DNA from: an uncultured bacterium | GTDB lineage: Bacteria > Cyanobacteriota > Vampirovibrionia > Gastranaerophilales > Gastranaerophilaceae | Length of the DNA: 64,000 nucleotides | Reading direction: 5' to 3' | Assembly: GCA_902788575.1 (NCBI GenBank) | Contig: CADAKY010000006.1 | Coordinates: 1 to 64,000 of the forward strand | Part shown: piece after piece, positions 8,678-18,807 of the stretch | Layout: the number at the start of each line of letters is the position of its first letter | How positions within the stretch are numbered: the first letter of the stretch is position 1 | The notes under the pieces: generated by a model | Database searches by the model: none | Seen by the model: only the letters and a program-made list of their open reading frames with translations | What the model was told of the DNA's origin: nothing | Made by a program: the position numbers and the translations under genes

Positions 8678-9844
8678 ATGGTTCAATCAATAGACAACAG
8701 AGCAGTGTATAGTGCAGTAAACATTCATATTACAAAACCGGAAGTTAATGCAAGAAGCACAAATGAAACAACAGTCGTCAATGACAACGGAATTTATAAC
8801 TCAGTAAAAATCGACATAGACAACCCGACAATCAATACTGAACCCAAAAAAGTTTATGATTATCCGGAAAACAATGAAGTTGTTACATACAACCAGCTTC
8901 CGATAAACAATGTTGAGCTTCCGGAAAACTTTCCAATCTCATCAGCATACTATTCAGAAACCGTCATAATTCCGGAAGAAGTCGGGGAAAAACCTCAGGA
9001 TTCTGATATAACTGTTATTGAAAATAACCCTGATGAAGAAATTGATATTCCGTCAGTAAATTATACTACAACTGAAGCCGAAAAAGGGGTATCAGAAGAC
9101 TTCGACAACAAAACGACAAACATTCAATTTCGCGCTTCAGAACAAATTCAGGAAAAAAAAACTCCTGAAATAGTTCCGGCAGAAGAAATTAAGCCTCAAG
9201 TTGATATTGCAAAAGTTATAGACAATTTGGAAAATCCTGATTTTGATATTCAGGCACAGCAAATGGAAGAAATTTCCCGCAAATCAATTGAAGATTCAAA
9301 AAATGCTATTCCGTATATTGTAAAAGATGTTTTCGGAAAGTTAATTGAAATTACAAACAAAGATACAACGGATTTGCCGGCTCCGACAGAAAAACAAGTT
9401 GAAATCAGAAGGAAAATAATTGCTAACTTTATTGCTGCAGAAGTCGCAAAACGTGATAACAAAGAAGTTAAACTTCCTTATCAATTAACGGAAGAAGAAG
9501 TTAATCTTGCCAACAGAATTACACCGATGGAACAGGCAGAAAGAAACAAAGAATACGCAATATACACAATTGGTATTCTGTCAAATGTTTACATAGGAGA
9601 AATTCAGAAGGAAACTGGAAACGTAGTACCGTTTACGGATGTTCCCGGAATGTCTGATATTGTAAATGCTCTCAGAGACAACCCGAATCCCGGGGTAAAA
9701 ACAGCTGCTATAGACAGTCTGGCATATCTTGCAAGACCGGAATACAAAAATGAACTTGATACAATTTTCTCAATAGCTCAGGAAGACAAAAATCCAATCG
9801 TTGCAAGAACTGCAGCAAGAGCAAAACAATCACTGAATGATTAA
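8678..9844 (+). CDS. Unknown protein with C-terminal HEAT-like repeats
   Basis: A 388-residue protein with no recognised family. The N-terminal 190 residues are acidic, low-complexity and rich in N, E, T and P, with the short motif NIQFRAS near 149. The C-terminal half is helical; the last 60 residues read like HEAT/armadillo repeats (NPGVKTAAIDSLAYLA, NPIVARTAARAKQSL). No signal peptide or membrane segment. A GAAAGGA ribosome site precedes the ATG. The 130-base upstream gap holds TAAACTTTTGTAAA and an A/T-rich block also seen before other lineage-specific genes. A perfect palindromic terminator follows. Function unknown; a scaffold or partner-binding role is a guess. Confidence 0.8.
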   Translation: MVQSIDNRAVYSAVNIHITKPEVNARSTNETTVVNDNGIYNSVKIDIDNPTINTEPKKVYDYPENNEVVTYNQLPINNVELPENFPISSAYYSETVIIPEEVGEKPQDSDITVIENNPDEEIDIPSVNYTTTEAEKGVSEDFDNKTTNIQFRASEQIQEKKTPEIVPAEEIKPQVDIAKVIDNLENPDFDIQAQQMEEISRKSIEDSKNAIPYIVKDVFGKLIEITNKDTTDLPAPTEKQVEIRRKIIANFIAAEVAKRDNKEVKLPYQLTEEEVNLANRITPMEQAERNKEYAIYTIGILSNVYIGEIQKETGNVVPFTDVPGMSDIVNALRDNPNPGVKTAAIDSLAYLARPEYKNELDTIFSIAQEDKNPIVARTAARAKQSLND

Positions 9845-9877
9845 AAACATAACACTTTCGTTTTACACACTACACAA

Positions 9878-9905
9878 AAAAGGACAGACAATTGTCTGTC
9901 CTTTT
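9878..9905. terminator. Perfect palindromic terminator
   Basis: A 28-base perfect inverted repeat built on GGACAGAC and GTCTGTCC, with AAAA at one end and TTTT at the other, so it can work in either direction. It closes the gene ending at 9844. Confidence 0.85.
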
Positions 9906-9960
9906 GAATTATAATTTATTTCAACCATAATTCATGTTAATATATTATCTGAGGTGTGGT

Positions 9961-10554
9961 ATGAAAAAGACAAAACTTAATGAATTGAAAGACAAATGCC
10001 TTAACTGCTGCAAATGTGAATTAGGCAAAACCCGAAACAATATCGTTTTTGCAGACGGAAATCCTGATACTGCAAAAGCTATACTTATCGGTGAAGCCCC
10101 CGGAGAAAATGAAGACAAAACAGGAATTCCGTTTGTGGGACGCGCAGGGAAACTTCTTAATGAATTTCTGGAAAATGCCGGAATATCAAGAGAAAATGAT
10201 TTATACATAATTAATACCGTCAAATGCAGACCACCTCAAAACAGGGTTCCGAGTGACAAAGAAAAGGAACTCTGTTCCGAATACCTTTTAAAACAAATTG
10301 AAATAGTAGATCCAAAAATTATAATTTTTTGCGGCGCAACTGCATTAAAATCTTTTTACCCGAAAAAAACACCTATTTCTAAAATCCGGGGCGAGGTTTT
10401 GGATTTAAAAGTCGGAAATAATACTGAAATAAGAAAATGCATACCGATTTTTCACCCTTCTTATCTTTTAAGATACCATTCTCTTGAAGAAGGGAGTCCG
10501 AGAGATCTTATGCTCAAAGACTTAAAAAAGATTAAACTGCTTATGAACAATTAA
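9961..10554 (+). CDS. Type-4 uracil-DNA glycosylase (Fe-S)
   Basis: Removes uracil from DNA. The 197-residue product carries family-4 UDG motifs: GEAPGENEDKTGIPFVGRAG (about residues 44-63), NTVKCRPPQNR, and FHPSYLLR near the C terminus. Four cysteines fit the [4Fe-4S] site: two in CCKCELGKTR at the N terminus, one in VKCRPP and one in KELCSEY. An earlier in-frame start exists at 9934, but GAGGTG at 9951-9956 points to the ATG at 9961. Single gene between a terminator and cysE. Confidence 0.93.
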   Translation: MKKTKLNELKDKCLNCCKCELGKTRNNIVFADGNPDTAKAILIGEAPGENEDKTGIPFVGRAGKLLNEFLENAGISRENDLYIINTVKCRPPQNRVPSDKEKELCSEYLLKQIEIVDPKIIIFCGATALKSFYPKKTPISKIRGEVLDLKVGNNTEIRKCIPIFHPSYLLRYHSLEEGSPRDLMLKDLKKIKLLMNN

Positions 10555-10607
10555 TTTTTATGCTTCCGGTCTATTCCAATAAAACCTTTTTGTGCAATAC
10601 TTAATGT

Positions 10608-11246
10608 ATGATATTAAGAGCGTTAAATAAAATCAAAGAAGACATAAAAGTTATTTACGAAAATGACCCTGCCGCAAACAATATAGCAGAAGTTCTGTTT
10701 TGCTACCCCGGATTACAGGCTCTGATATCACACAGAATTGCACACAAACTCGCATACTGGGGAATTCCTTTTATTCCGAGATACATTTCATATCTTACAC
10801 GAATAATCACAGGTATTGAAATTCATCCCAAAGCAAGAATTGGAAACAGAGTTTTTATCGACCACGGAGACGGAATAGTAATCGGTGAAACCGCTATTAT
10901 AGGAGATGATGTGCTGATTTATCAGCAGGTTACTCTTGGCGGAACAGGCAAAGAACACGGTAAAAGGCACCCAACCATCGGCAACAATGTTGTTTTAGGT
11001 GCAGGAGCAAAAGTTTTGGGGAATATTACAATCGGGGATAATGTTCGTATCGGAGCAGGTTCTGTTGTTATAGAAGATGTCCCGCCGAACTGTACAGTTG
11101 TCGGAAACCCCGGAAGAATCGTAAAACAACAATTTATCAACCATGAAGGAATTTTGATGCACAACAGAATCCCTGACCCGATTAAGTGTGAACTTAACAG
11201 ATTAAAGTATGAAGTTCAGGATTTAAAAAACAAACTGGACCAATAA
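10608..11246 (+). CDS. cysE: Serine O-acetyltransferase
   Basis: Acetylates L-serine with acetyl-CoA, the committing step to cysteine. The 212-residue protein has the N-terminal helical region and a left-handed beta-helix of hexapeptide repeats: IHPKARIGNRVFIDHG, GIVIGETAIIGDDV, QQVTLGGTG with KRHPTIGNNV, and the closing GNPGRIV. The short N terminus matches the EpsC/Firmicutes-type form rather than the longer enterobacterial one. There is no SD; a TGC-AATACT extended -10-like element ends six bases before the ATG. No cysK or transport genes adjoin it. Confidence 0.93.
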   Translation: MILRALNKIKEDIKVIYENDPAANNIAEVLFCYPGLQALISHRIAHKLAYWGIPFIPRYISYLTRIITGIEIHPKARIGNRVFIDHGDGIVIGETAIIGDDVLIYQQVTLGGTGKEHGKRHPTIGNNVVLGAGAKVLGNITIGDNVRIGAGSVVIEDVPPNCTVVGNPGRIVKQQFINHEGILMHNRIPDPIKCELNRLKYEVQDLKNKLDQ

Positions 11247-11325
11247 TAATGATTCAAGTGTAAATATGCAAATTTAAATTCCTTATAAACGGCAAAAAAA
11301 ATTATGTTTTTGTTTTATAAAAAAT

Positions 11326-14300
11326 ATGAAGTGTGAAAGTATAACTCCTAATAATTTAACATATAAATCTTCCGTAAGGAAAACCGCAATAAAAAGCACT
11401 ACAGCTGCAATTATCGGCGGCGGCATTCTGATGTCTCAAATGCCCGATAATCAGCCAAATTTTACCGAACGTTTTTTTAATTATATAAAAAATATTTTTT
11501 ATAAATTAATCAATAATGCAAAAATATCAAAGAAAAAGAAAGAATACGACAAAAATTTACTTGATTACGAAAAAGATTTTATTAATAAAAAGCTGAACAC
11601 ATCAAATATAGATGTTTTTGATGAACTCATTAAAGACAGATACATGCTTGATACGGCAATATCTTCTCAGATAAATGAGCCTGAGACAGATATCATGCCG
11701 GAAGTTGAGACAATATTCAGAGACCCTGATATTCCAAAAGAGGAAAGAAAATACATCTTTCAACTAAAAAATGATAAAAATACAGATTTAAAATCAGCTT
11801 TAATTGATTATAAGTTTGCAGTACAAAAGCGTGATAAAATTTTTGACTTTATATCAAAATATAATCCTCAATCAAATCGGGAAGAAGATGTTGTAAGCGA
11901 AATAAAAGATTTTTACACTTCTTATAAATATTTTGAAAATTTCAGAAATGAAATTCATGATGTTGAAAATACAAAAATTCTGGTTAAAGATTTTCCGGAT
12001 TCCGATTACATTTTAACAATGCTTAATTCTGAAACTCAAGAAAATTTTGATTTAAAGTTCAAAATTTTTAAGTTTATGGAAGAAAGAAATTTACTTGGTA
12101 ATTTTTCCGCAAAGAGTTCTATGGGAGACAGCGAATATGCTTTCAACCACCTAAATGAACTCAATTTTGAATTAGCAAAAAAACTTATCATAACAGACAA
12201 ATACATTCCGTATGAAATCGACAAAATCTTGGAAATAACTGACGAAAAAAATATTAATGCGTTAGAAAAAGTATGCCTTGATAAAAATATTATCAGTAAA
12301 CGCATAGTGCTGTCTCATAACAGCATTCATTATGACAAAAAGTTTTTACAAAATATAAGACAAATTGATGCAGCAAATGCAGATACTATTTCTGCTTATT
12401 ATGAACTGGAGAACAAAGGAATTACTTCAGTAGAAACGCTTATAAACCTTAAACCCGAGACAATAGAGCTTTCAAAAAAATATAACATTCCGATTTGTTT
12501 AGTAAAAACTAATACAATAAATGAAGACAATGCACACTTTATTCAAAGACTTGTTAAAGCAAAAGTTAAGGATACACTGATAGAAACTTTTGCGGAAGAA
12601 TCACAAAAACGTCAGGGTAGAATTCTGCTGGAAACTCTTTTTGATGATAAAAGATTTAATGAATCTATGTTAGAAAAATTTCTTGATGAAATTCTTGATG
12701 ACATTTTTGACACATTTAATAAACCCTATCATGAGAGAAAAAGCCTGCCTATTGAAACATTTAATAACATAATGGAGATTATAAGAACAAAGGAGCTTTC
12801 CGCAAAACAAATATTGACACTAACAGGAGATTTTCGTCCTCATCCTTTCAGAATTCCGGTTATTACAGCAATGTGCAGAGATAAAAATTTTAACAAAAAA
12901 TATATTTTGCAGGCATTAGAAGCTATTCGGGAAGATAATACGGATTTTGCATTCAAACTTTTGGAACGAAAAAAAATATTAAACGAAGAAGAAATTATAA
13001 ATATACTTAAACAATACGATGACCAAACAAACGACAAAGATGTATTAAATCTGATTGACAGCGGTGAATACCATAAACATCTTGAAATTAAACCGTATCC
13101 CGCCAAATTCTGGAGATATATTATTAAAACCGGCACCACACCGGATGCCATTCCTTTGTTTGAATATTATGCACGTACTGATAACCCGAATATTATTTCG
13201 GAACATCAACAACTTATAAAAGACGCTTTTTTAAACCGAAATATTCTTAAAGAAACTGATGAAGAACTTTCCGATAGTGATATTTACGACTATTTCAACG
13301 ACCCCAAAGTTATTTATACTCTGGATTTAATCGGAAGAGGAAATTTAGAAGCAGTTTTCCCGCAAAAAATAACCGAATTTGACAATTATTGCTACGAAAT
13401 CTTTGACAACAAACTTACCTCAAAACAACTGGATTTAATAAAAGAAGTCTTTAATCCGTCTAACACTGCTGCTTATCGCAAGCTGGAAGAAGAAGAAAAA
13501 GATTTGCAAAAAGAACTGGATAAATTTTTATCAGAACCTGAGCGAAAGCATATTAAAACTCTCAGGAAACAAGAACTCGCCATAAAAACACAGATAAAAA
13601 CTTTAAAAAAGAAACTGAAAGAAAATGACAAAGAAATTTTGGCAGAAATAAACAAACTGACAAAAGCGTACAAACAAAAACACAATGAAATACAGCATAT
13701 TTATTACAACAATTCAAACTCAAAAGAGATTTCAAAAATAATAACGAAAATAAACGCTAAAAACGAACAAAAGAAACAATATTTGTCCGAAAGAAAACAA
13801 AAAGATTCACCGCAGGAAGCTGCCGCAAAAGCAGAAATTCTGACTGCACTTTCCACTGCCGCAAAAAAAGCAGAAATGCAAAAGTACCTGAAAGTTCTGA
13901 ATGATAACAAACAATGGAATAAAGAAATGGATAAAGAAATATTCAAAATTCTCAAGATTCCTTATTCTGAAAAGTTATCGCAAAAATTGGATTTAATAAA
14001 TTCAAAACAGTTTTCTAAATTACTCGTTTCGCTTATGTATGATGACGAAGAAAACCTTTACTACAGAGACAAACAGTTTTCCGAAAACTTGGAAAAACTT
14101 GTAAGAATTATATCTAATGATATTGATTCACCAATAGAAAATATTATTGATAAACTTCCGCAAAACGAAGTGACAAAATTCTATCTGGAAAAAATTAATA
14201 TTAACTATGAAAAATTAACAAAGTTTGATAAAAATTCCGTTGTATTTGTAGAAACAGAACTTGATTCCGACAGTGCAAAAAACGCCGTTATCAGGAATCT

Positions 14301-15195
14301 GGAAGAAGACTTAAATGATGAAAAATTTAACCTGCTTCCGGATGAGGTTGTAGAAGGTATCAGAAAAAGGATTCAAAAATCAGGAATTGATTTTAAAGAA
14401 ATTAAAAAGACAAAATATGATGCAGTTGGTTTTGCAGAAAGAACATCCTTATACTTACAGCTTGTAAAAAATGATAAACCGATAGAATTTTCCGATGCTG
14501 CAAAAGTTATTTCCGCTATAAAAGAAGAAATGAATACAAACAAATTCTGGACAACACCAAACGCTGATTTACAAACAGAAGACGCGCGTCAGTTTTTATA
14601 CAGCCACCTTGTAAATCAAAGAAGTGAAGATGTTAAACGTGCAAAATCAATAAAAGCAAACAAAACAAAAAAGCTTGAGATAAGAAAAGTTGATATGTAC
14701 AATATTAAAAAAGCACTTTCCTTAGGCAATGATGCTCAATGCTGCACAGCCTTAGGGGCAATTTCAAACGAATGGACAGCACCAAACTATATTATGAACA
14801 AATTTATTGGCGCGATAGAAATAACCGATAACGGAAAATCCGTCGGAAATACAATGTTCTATTTTGCTTATGTGGACGGCAAACCATCACTAATTTTGGA
14901 CAATATAGAATTAAAAACACAATACCAAAATAACAACAAAATCCGTGACGGTTTCATTGAATACGCAAAAAAACTGTGTGCTCAAATCGGACGCCCTGAT
15001 TTGGAAATCTATGCCGGCCCTAACAGACACAAAGTTGATTTTTCCGGATTTGAAACAGCAGAACACAATATTGATATTATCGGAAATTCAGGAACAGACA
15101 GAATATATTTGGACATTATATCAGGCGATACCGTTATTGCCGGAGGTCAGAACAATATTTATAAAAAATTAAGCCTTTATAAACTTTATGCATAA
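11326..15195 (+). CDS. 1289-residue unknown protein with a conserved-looking C-terminal domain
   Basis: I do not recognise the family. The N terminus (KCESITPNNLTYKSS) resembles other lineage-specific proteins in this window and is followed by a short glycine-rich hydrophobic stretch (residues 25-38) too weak to call a signal peptide. The body is long, helical and lysine/asparagine-rich with repeat-like segments, and a strong coiled coil covers about residues 718-790. The end, about 1128-1240, looks like a separate domain: LGNDAQCCTALG, then a beta-rich stretch ending in LILDNIELK, then a helix and YAGPNRHKVDF. The paired cysteines and DNIE are candidate functional residues. It is monocistronic and convergent with tgt. 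Confidence 0.75.
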   Translation: MKCESITPNNLTYKSSVRKTAIKSTTAAIIGGGILMSQMPDNQPNFTERFFNYIKNIFYKLINNAKISKKKKEYDKNLLDYEKDFINKKLNTSNIDVFDELIKDRYMLDTAISSQINEPETDIMPEVETIFRDPDIPKEERKYIFQLKNDKNTDLKSALIDYKFAVQKRDKIFDFISKYNPQSNREEDVVSEIKDFYTSYKYFENFRNEIHDVENTKILVKDFPDSDYILTMLNSETQENFDLKFKIFKFMEERNLLGNFSAKSSMGDSEYAFNHLNELNFELAKKLIITDKYIPYEIDKILEITDEKNINALEKVCLDKNIISKRIVLSHNSIHYDKKFLQNIRQIDAANADTISAYYELENKGITSVETLINLKPETIELSKKYNIPICLVKTNTINEDNAHFIQRLVKAKVKDTLIETFAEESQKRQGRILLETLFDDKRFNESMLEKFLDEILDDIFDTFNKPYHERKSLPIETFNNIMEIIRTKELSAKQILTLTGDFRPHPFRIPVITAMCRDKNFNKKYILQALEAIREDNTDFAFKLLERKKILNEEEIINILKQYDDQTNDKDVLNLIDSGEYHKHLEIKPYPAKFWRYIIKTGTTPDAIPLFEYYARTDNPNIISEHQQLIKDAFLNRNILKETDEELSDSDIYDYFNDPKVIYTLDLIGRGNLEAVFPQKITEFDNYCYEIFDNKLTSKQLDLIKEVFNPSNTAAYRKLEEEEKDLQKELDKFLSEPERKHIKTLRKQELAIKTQIKTLKKKLKENDKEILAEINKLTKAYKQKHNEIQHIYYNNSNSKEISKIITKINAKNEQKKQYLSERKQKDSPQEAAAKAEILTALSTAAKKAEMQKYLKVLNDNKQWNKEMDKEIFKILKIPYSEKLSQKLDLINSKQFSKLLVSLMYDDEENLYYRDKQFSENLEKLVRIISNDIDSPIENIIDKLPQNEVTKFYLEKININYEKLTKFDKNSVVFVETELDSDSAKNAVIRNLEEDLNDEKFNLLPDEVVEGIRKRIQKSGIDFKEIKKTKYDAVGFAERTSLYLQLVKNDKPIEFSDAAKVISAIKEEMNTNKFWTTPNADLQTEDARQFLYSHLVNQRSEDVKRAKSIKANKTKKLEIRKVDMYNIKKALSLGNDAQCCTALGAISNEWTAPNYIMNKFIGAIEITDNGKSVGNTMFYFAYVDGKPSLILDNIELKTQYQNNNKIRDGFIEYAKKLCAQIGRPDLEIYAGPNRHKVDFSGFETAEHNIDIIGNSGTDRIYLDIISGDTVIAGGQNNIYKKLSLYKLYA

Positions 15196-15205
15196 ATAAG
15201 TATTC

Positions 15206-16390
<1,185 letters not shown>

Positions 16391-16416
16391 TTAGAAATAG
16401 AATTAAGGAGAAAGAG

Positions 16417-17391
16417 ATGAAAGCAATCGTTTTTGATAAAGAATTGAAACTGGATACAAATTATAAAAAGCCTGAACCGAAAGCCGGAGAAGCACTAATA
16501 AAAGTAAGTATGGCAGGAATTTGCAACACTGATTATGAAATAACCAAAGGATATATGGGCTATGTAGGAATATTGGGACACGAGTTTGTGGGTATTGTAG
16601 AAAATGTAAACAGTACAAAGCCGGAAGAACTTGCTTGGAAAGGTAAAAGAGTTGTTGCAGAAATCAGTTACGGCTGTGACTCTCCGGATTGCGAATGGTG
16701 TGCAAAAAAGAATTACCGCCATTGTCCGAATCGCCACACACTCGGAATATGGAAGAAAGACGGATGTTTTGCGGAATATATGACAATGCCTGTTAATGTA
16801 CTATTTGAAGTTCCCCAAAACGTTCCTGACGAGCAGGCTGTTTTTGTTGAACCATTAGCGGCTGCGTGCGAAATAACGGAACAACTTCACATTGAACCTG
16901 CACAAAAAGTTTTGGTTTTGGGTGACGGAAAACTCGGACTCACGACAGCATTAGCTTTGAGCGCACAGAATCTTGACGTTTTACTTGTCGGAAAACACAA
17001 AAACAAACTTGATATTGCAGAAGCTCAAGGAGTGAAAACAGCGTTACTGCAGGAATTCAAACAAGAAAAAATATATGATGTTGTTGTTGAAGCAACCGGT
17101 ACCGCTTCAGGTTTTGAAACTTCAATGGGCTTAACAAAACCGAGAGGAGTTTTGGTTCTGAAAAGCACCGTTGCTACAGGGAAAGAACTTAACCTTGCAC
17201 CTATAGTTATTGATGAAATTACTGTTTTAGGCTCAAGATGCGGTCAATTCGGACCGGCGTTAAGACTGCTGAAAAACAACCGAATTGATTTTAAACCGTT
17301 CATTTCCGGAATTTATTCTATAGATGATGCTTTGGAAGCATTTGAGGCTAACAAGTCTAAAGAAAGCCTAAAAATATTGATAAAAATGTAA
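16417..17391 (+). CDS. Zinc-dependent alcohol dehydrogenase-like protein (MDR)
   Basis: A medium-chain dehydrogenase/reductase of 324 residues. The N-terminal catalytic domain has the zinc ligand cysteine in MAGICNTDYE (near 36) and GHEFVGIVENV (H and E near 58-59). A structural-zinc lobe with four cysteines (GCDSPDCEWCAKKNYRHC) spans about 90-107. The Rossmann domain has VLVLGDGKLGLTTALAL. AAGGAG precedes the ATG. It probably oxidises a polyol or sugar alcohol with NAD(P), but the substrate is not evident and the neighbours (tgt, tRNA-Leu) give no hint. Confidence 0.88.
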   Translation: MKAIVFDKELKLDTNYKKPEPKAGEALIKVSMAGICNTDYEITKGYMGYVGILGHEFVGIVENVNSTKPEELAWKGKRVVAEISYGCDSPDCEWCAKKNYRHCPNRHTLGIWKKDGCFAEYMTMPVNVLFEVPQNVPDEQAVFVEPLAAACEITEQLHIEPAQKVLVLGDGKLGLTTALALSAQNLDVLLVGKHKNKLDIAEAQGVKTALLQEFKQEKIYDVVVEATGTASGFETSMGLTKPRGVLVLKSTVATGKELNLAPIVIDEITVLGSRCGQFGPALRLLKNNRIDFKPFISGIYSIDDALEAFEANKSKESLKILIKM

Positions 17392-17444
17392 GTTAAATCA
17401 GCGCAGTTGAAATTTATTTATGTTTTTGGTTTAATAATTCTTGG

Positions 17445-17475
17445 ATTTTGACAATTGAATATGCCGATGTGATGG
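17445..17475 (+). repeat. 31-bp direct copy of the tRNA-Leu 5' end and its leader
   Basis: The 31 bases here are identical to 17579-17609, which cover the 18 bases before tRNA-Leu plus its first 13 bases. The second copy continues into the intact tRNA; this one diverges after GATGG. Between them, 17550-17570 read on the minus strand also resembles the tRNA 5' region (ATGTGATGGAATCGGTA against ATGTGATGGAATTGGTA). Confidence 0.8.
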
Positions 17476-17596
17476 CTGACCGTAGCGATAACAGAGGCGA
17501 TAATGTGAGGAAATTGGTACCGTAAGAGCGGAGAAATATAGATATACCGATTCCATCACATAAGAAAAAGATTTATGTATTTTGACAATTGAATAT

Positions 17597-17680
17597 GCCG
17601 ATGTGATGGAATTGGTAGACGTGCCAGACTCAAAATCTGGTGTAGGCAACTACGTGCCGGTTCGACCCCGGCCATCGGCA
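17597..17680 (+). tRNA. tRNA-Leu (CAA anticodon)
   Basis: An 84-base class II tRNA. The acceptor stem is GCCGATG (17597-17603) with CATCGGC (17673-17679), discriminator A at 17680, and no encoded CCA. The anticodon stem is CCAGA/TCTGG with the loop CTCAAAA, giving anticodon CAA. A long variable arm and the GGTTCGACCCC T-arm are present. It reads UUG leucine codons. Confidence 0.96.
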
Positions 17681-17718
17681 TTTTTTAAAAAACTATATAA
17701 CCGTTTTTTAATAATTTT

Positions 17719-18018
17719 TCACCGACTTTCATATACATCGCTCCAAAAAGGTTTTAGACACATATTTAACAAGCAGGTATACGTTATACGCTTTTTTTTA
17801 TGCCCTTTTGATTTCAAATCCCCGAACCCATACACAATATAAGGAACAAACTGATTTCCGATTTCCTGCGCAAAAGGTTCCGTATACTCTTTTTTTACCG
17901 TTATATGAACCTTTTCAAGACAATTTTGGGAGGCATAATTCTTTTCTGCAAACTTTGAATACTCGCTCGCACCTGCAGGCATTATTACTAATAACAGCAA
18001 AATAAAGAATCGTTTCAT
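17719..18018 (-). CDS. Small exported protein, unknown
   Basis: A 99-residue protein with a clear signal peptide (KRFFILLLLVIMPAGAS, cleavage after about residue 17). The mature part is basic and aromatic and has three cysteines (near residues 33, 81 and 86) that could form a disulfide. No known domain is recognised. The start has no SD but TATGAT lies exactly six bases before the ATG. It lies between tRNA-Leu and the comF-like gene on the same strand as the latter, 57 bases downstream of it. Probably a real periplasmic protein; function unknown. Confidence 0.65.
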   Translation of the reverse strand: MKRFFILLLLVIMPAGASEYSKFAEKNYASQNCLEKVHITVKKEYTEPFAQEIGNQFVPYIVYGFGDLKSKGHKKKRITYTCLLNMCLKPFWSDVYESR

Positions 18019-18075
18019 AAATTTATCATATTATTTTATTTTGCCTTAGCAATTAGACAACGGGGGAAAATAATG

Positions 18076-18720
18076 CTAACCCGCGGGACTTGATGATGCA
18101 AGACAGGTTATATCCTTAATTCCGGCAGAATGCAGACTTGTTATCATTTCTTCAAAAGTAACTCCTGTTGTACAAATATCATCAATAATGAGAATCGGAC
18201 ACCCAAGGTCTTTTGATTTATCAACTTCAAAAGCGGATGCAAGATTGAGCATTCTTTCTTTGCGTGACAGCTTGTATTGAGGTTTTGTATCCTTAATTCT
18301 TCTAATCAGTTCAGTATTAAGTGTATCACCTGAAAGTTTGCAAAACTCTTCCGCAACGAGTTCCATGTGATTGTATTTTCTCTTTTTAATCCTGTTTTTG
18401 TGTAAAGGTACAGGAACAACCTGAAACTTTTTCTCAAGTCCAAGTTTTTGAAAATATTCATACATAAATTTTGCAAGATAGTATGCAAGCTCTTTTTGGT
18501 TGTGATACTTAAGCCCTCTGATAAGTTTCTGTAAAGTTTTTTCATAAATTCCGCATGTATAAATATCAACTCCGAAAATAATTCTGTTTGCGTTTACTGG
18601 AGCAAGTATAAGTTCTTCAAAACAATCGGGACACATTTTTAAGGAATATTTTGATTTCCCGCAAAAATAACACCTGCGCCTGTATATTAAATCCAAAAGA
18701 GACGAAATAAAATTCTTCAT
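18076..18720 (-). CDS. ComF-family phosphoribosyltransferase-like protein
   Basis: A 214-residue ComFC-type protein, associated in other bacteria with DNA uptake. It has an N-terminal zinc-finger pattern (CYFCGK then CPDC, about residues 17-34) and a C-terminal phosphoribosyltransferase fold with the PRPP loop ILIIDDICTTGVT near 176-188. VVPVPLHKNRIKKRKYNH is the usual family segment. No other competence genes are in the window. The promoter is textbook for the leaderless class: TGG-TATAAT ends six bases before the ATG and no SD is present. Confidence 0.92.
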   Translation of the reverse strand: MKNFISSLLDLIYRRRCYFCGKSKYSLKMCPDCFEELILAPVNANRIIFGVDIYTCGIYEKTLQKLIRGLKYHNQKELAYYLAKFMYEYFQKLGLEKKFQVVPVPLHKNRIKKRKYNHMELVAEEFCKLSGDTLNTELIRRIKDTKPQYKLSRKERMLNLASAFEVDKSKDLGCPILIIDDICTTGVTFEEMITSLHSAGIKDITCLASSSPAG

Positions 18721-18726
18721 ACTTGA

Positions 18727-18735
18727 ATTATACCA
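18727..18735 (-). promoter_or_regulatory. Extended -10 promoter of the comF-like gene
   Basis: Read on the minus strand, TGG-TATAAT is followed by TCAAGT and then the ATG at 18720. Transcription is expected to start at or next to the start codon. Confidence 0.65.
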
Positions 18736-18807
18736 GATATAACACTAAAGAAAACATTTTGACATTAAGCTTCAATCATAGTATCATTTTTCCGGCGGAG
18801 ATATTTT

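Noticed and set aside
17582..17587. TTGACA before tRNA-Leu as a -35 box
   Set aside because: The matching -10 position would fall inside the tRNA; the hexamer belongs to the duplicated 31-bp segment.
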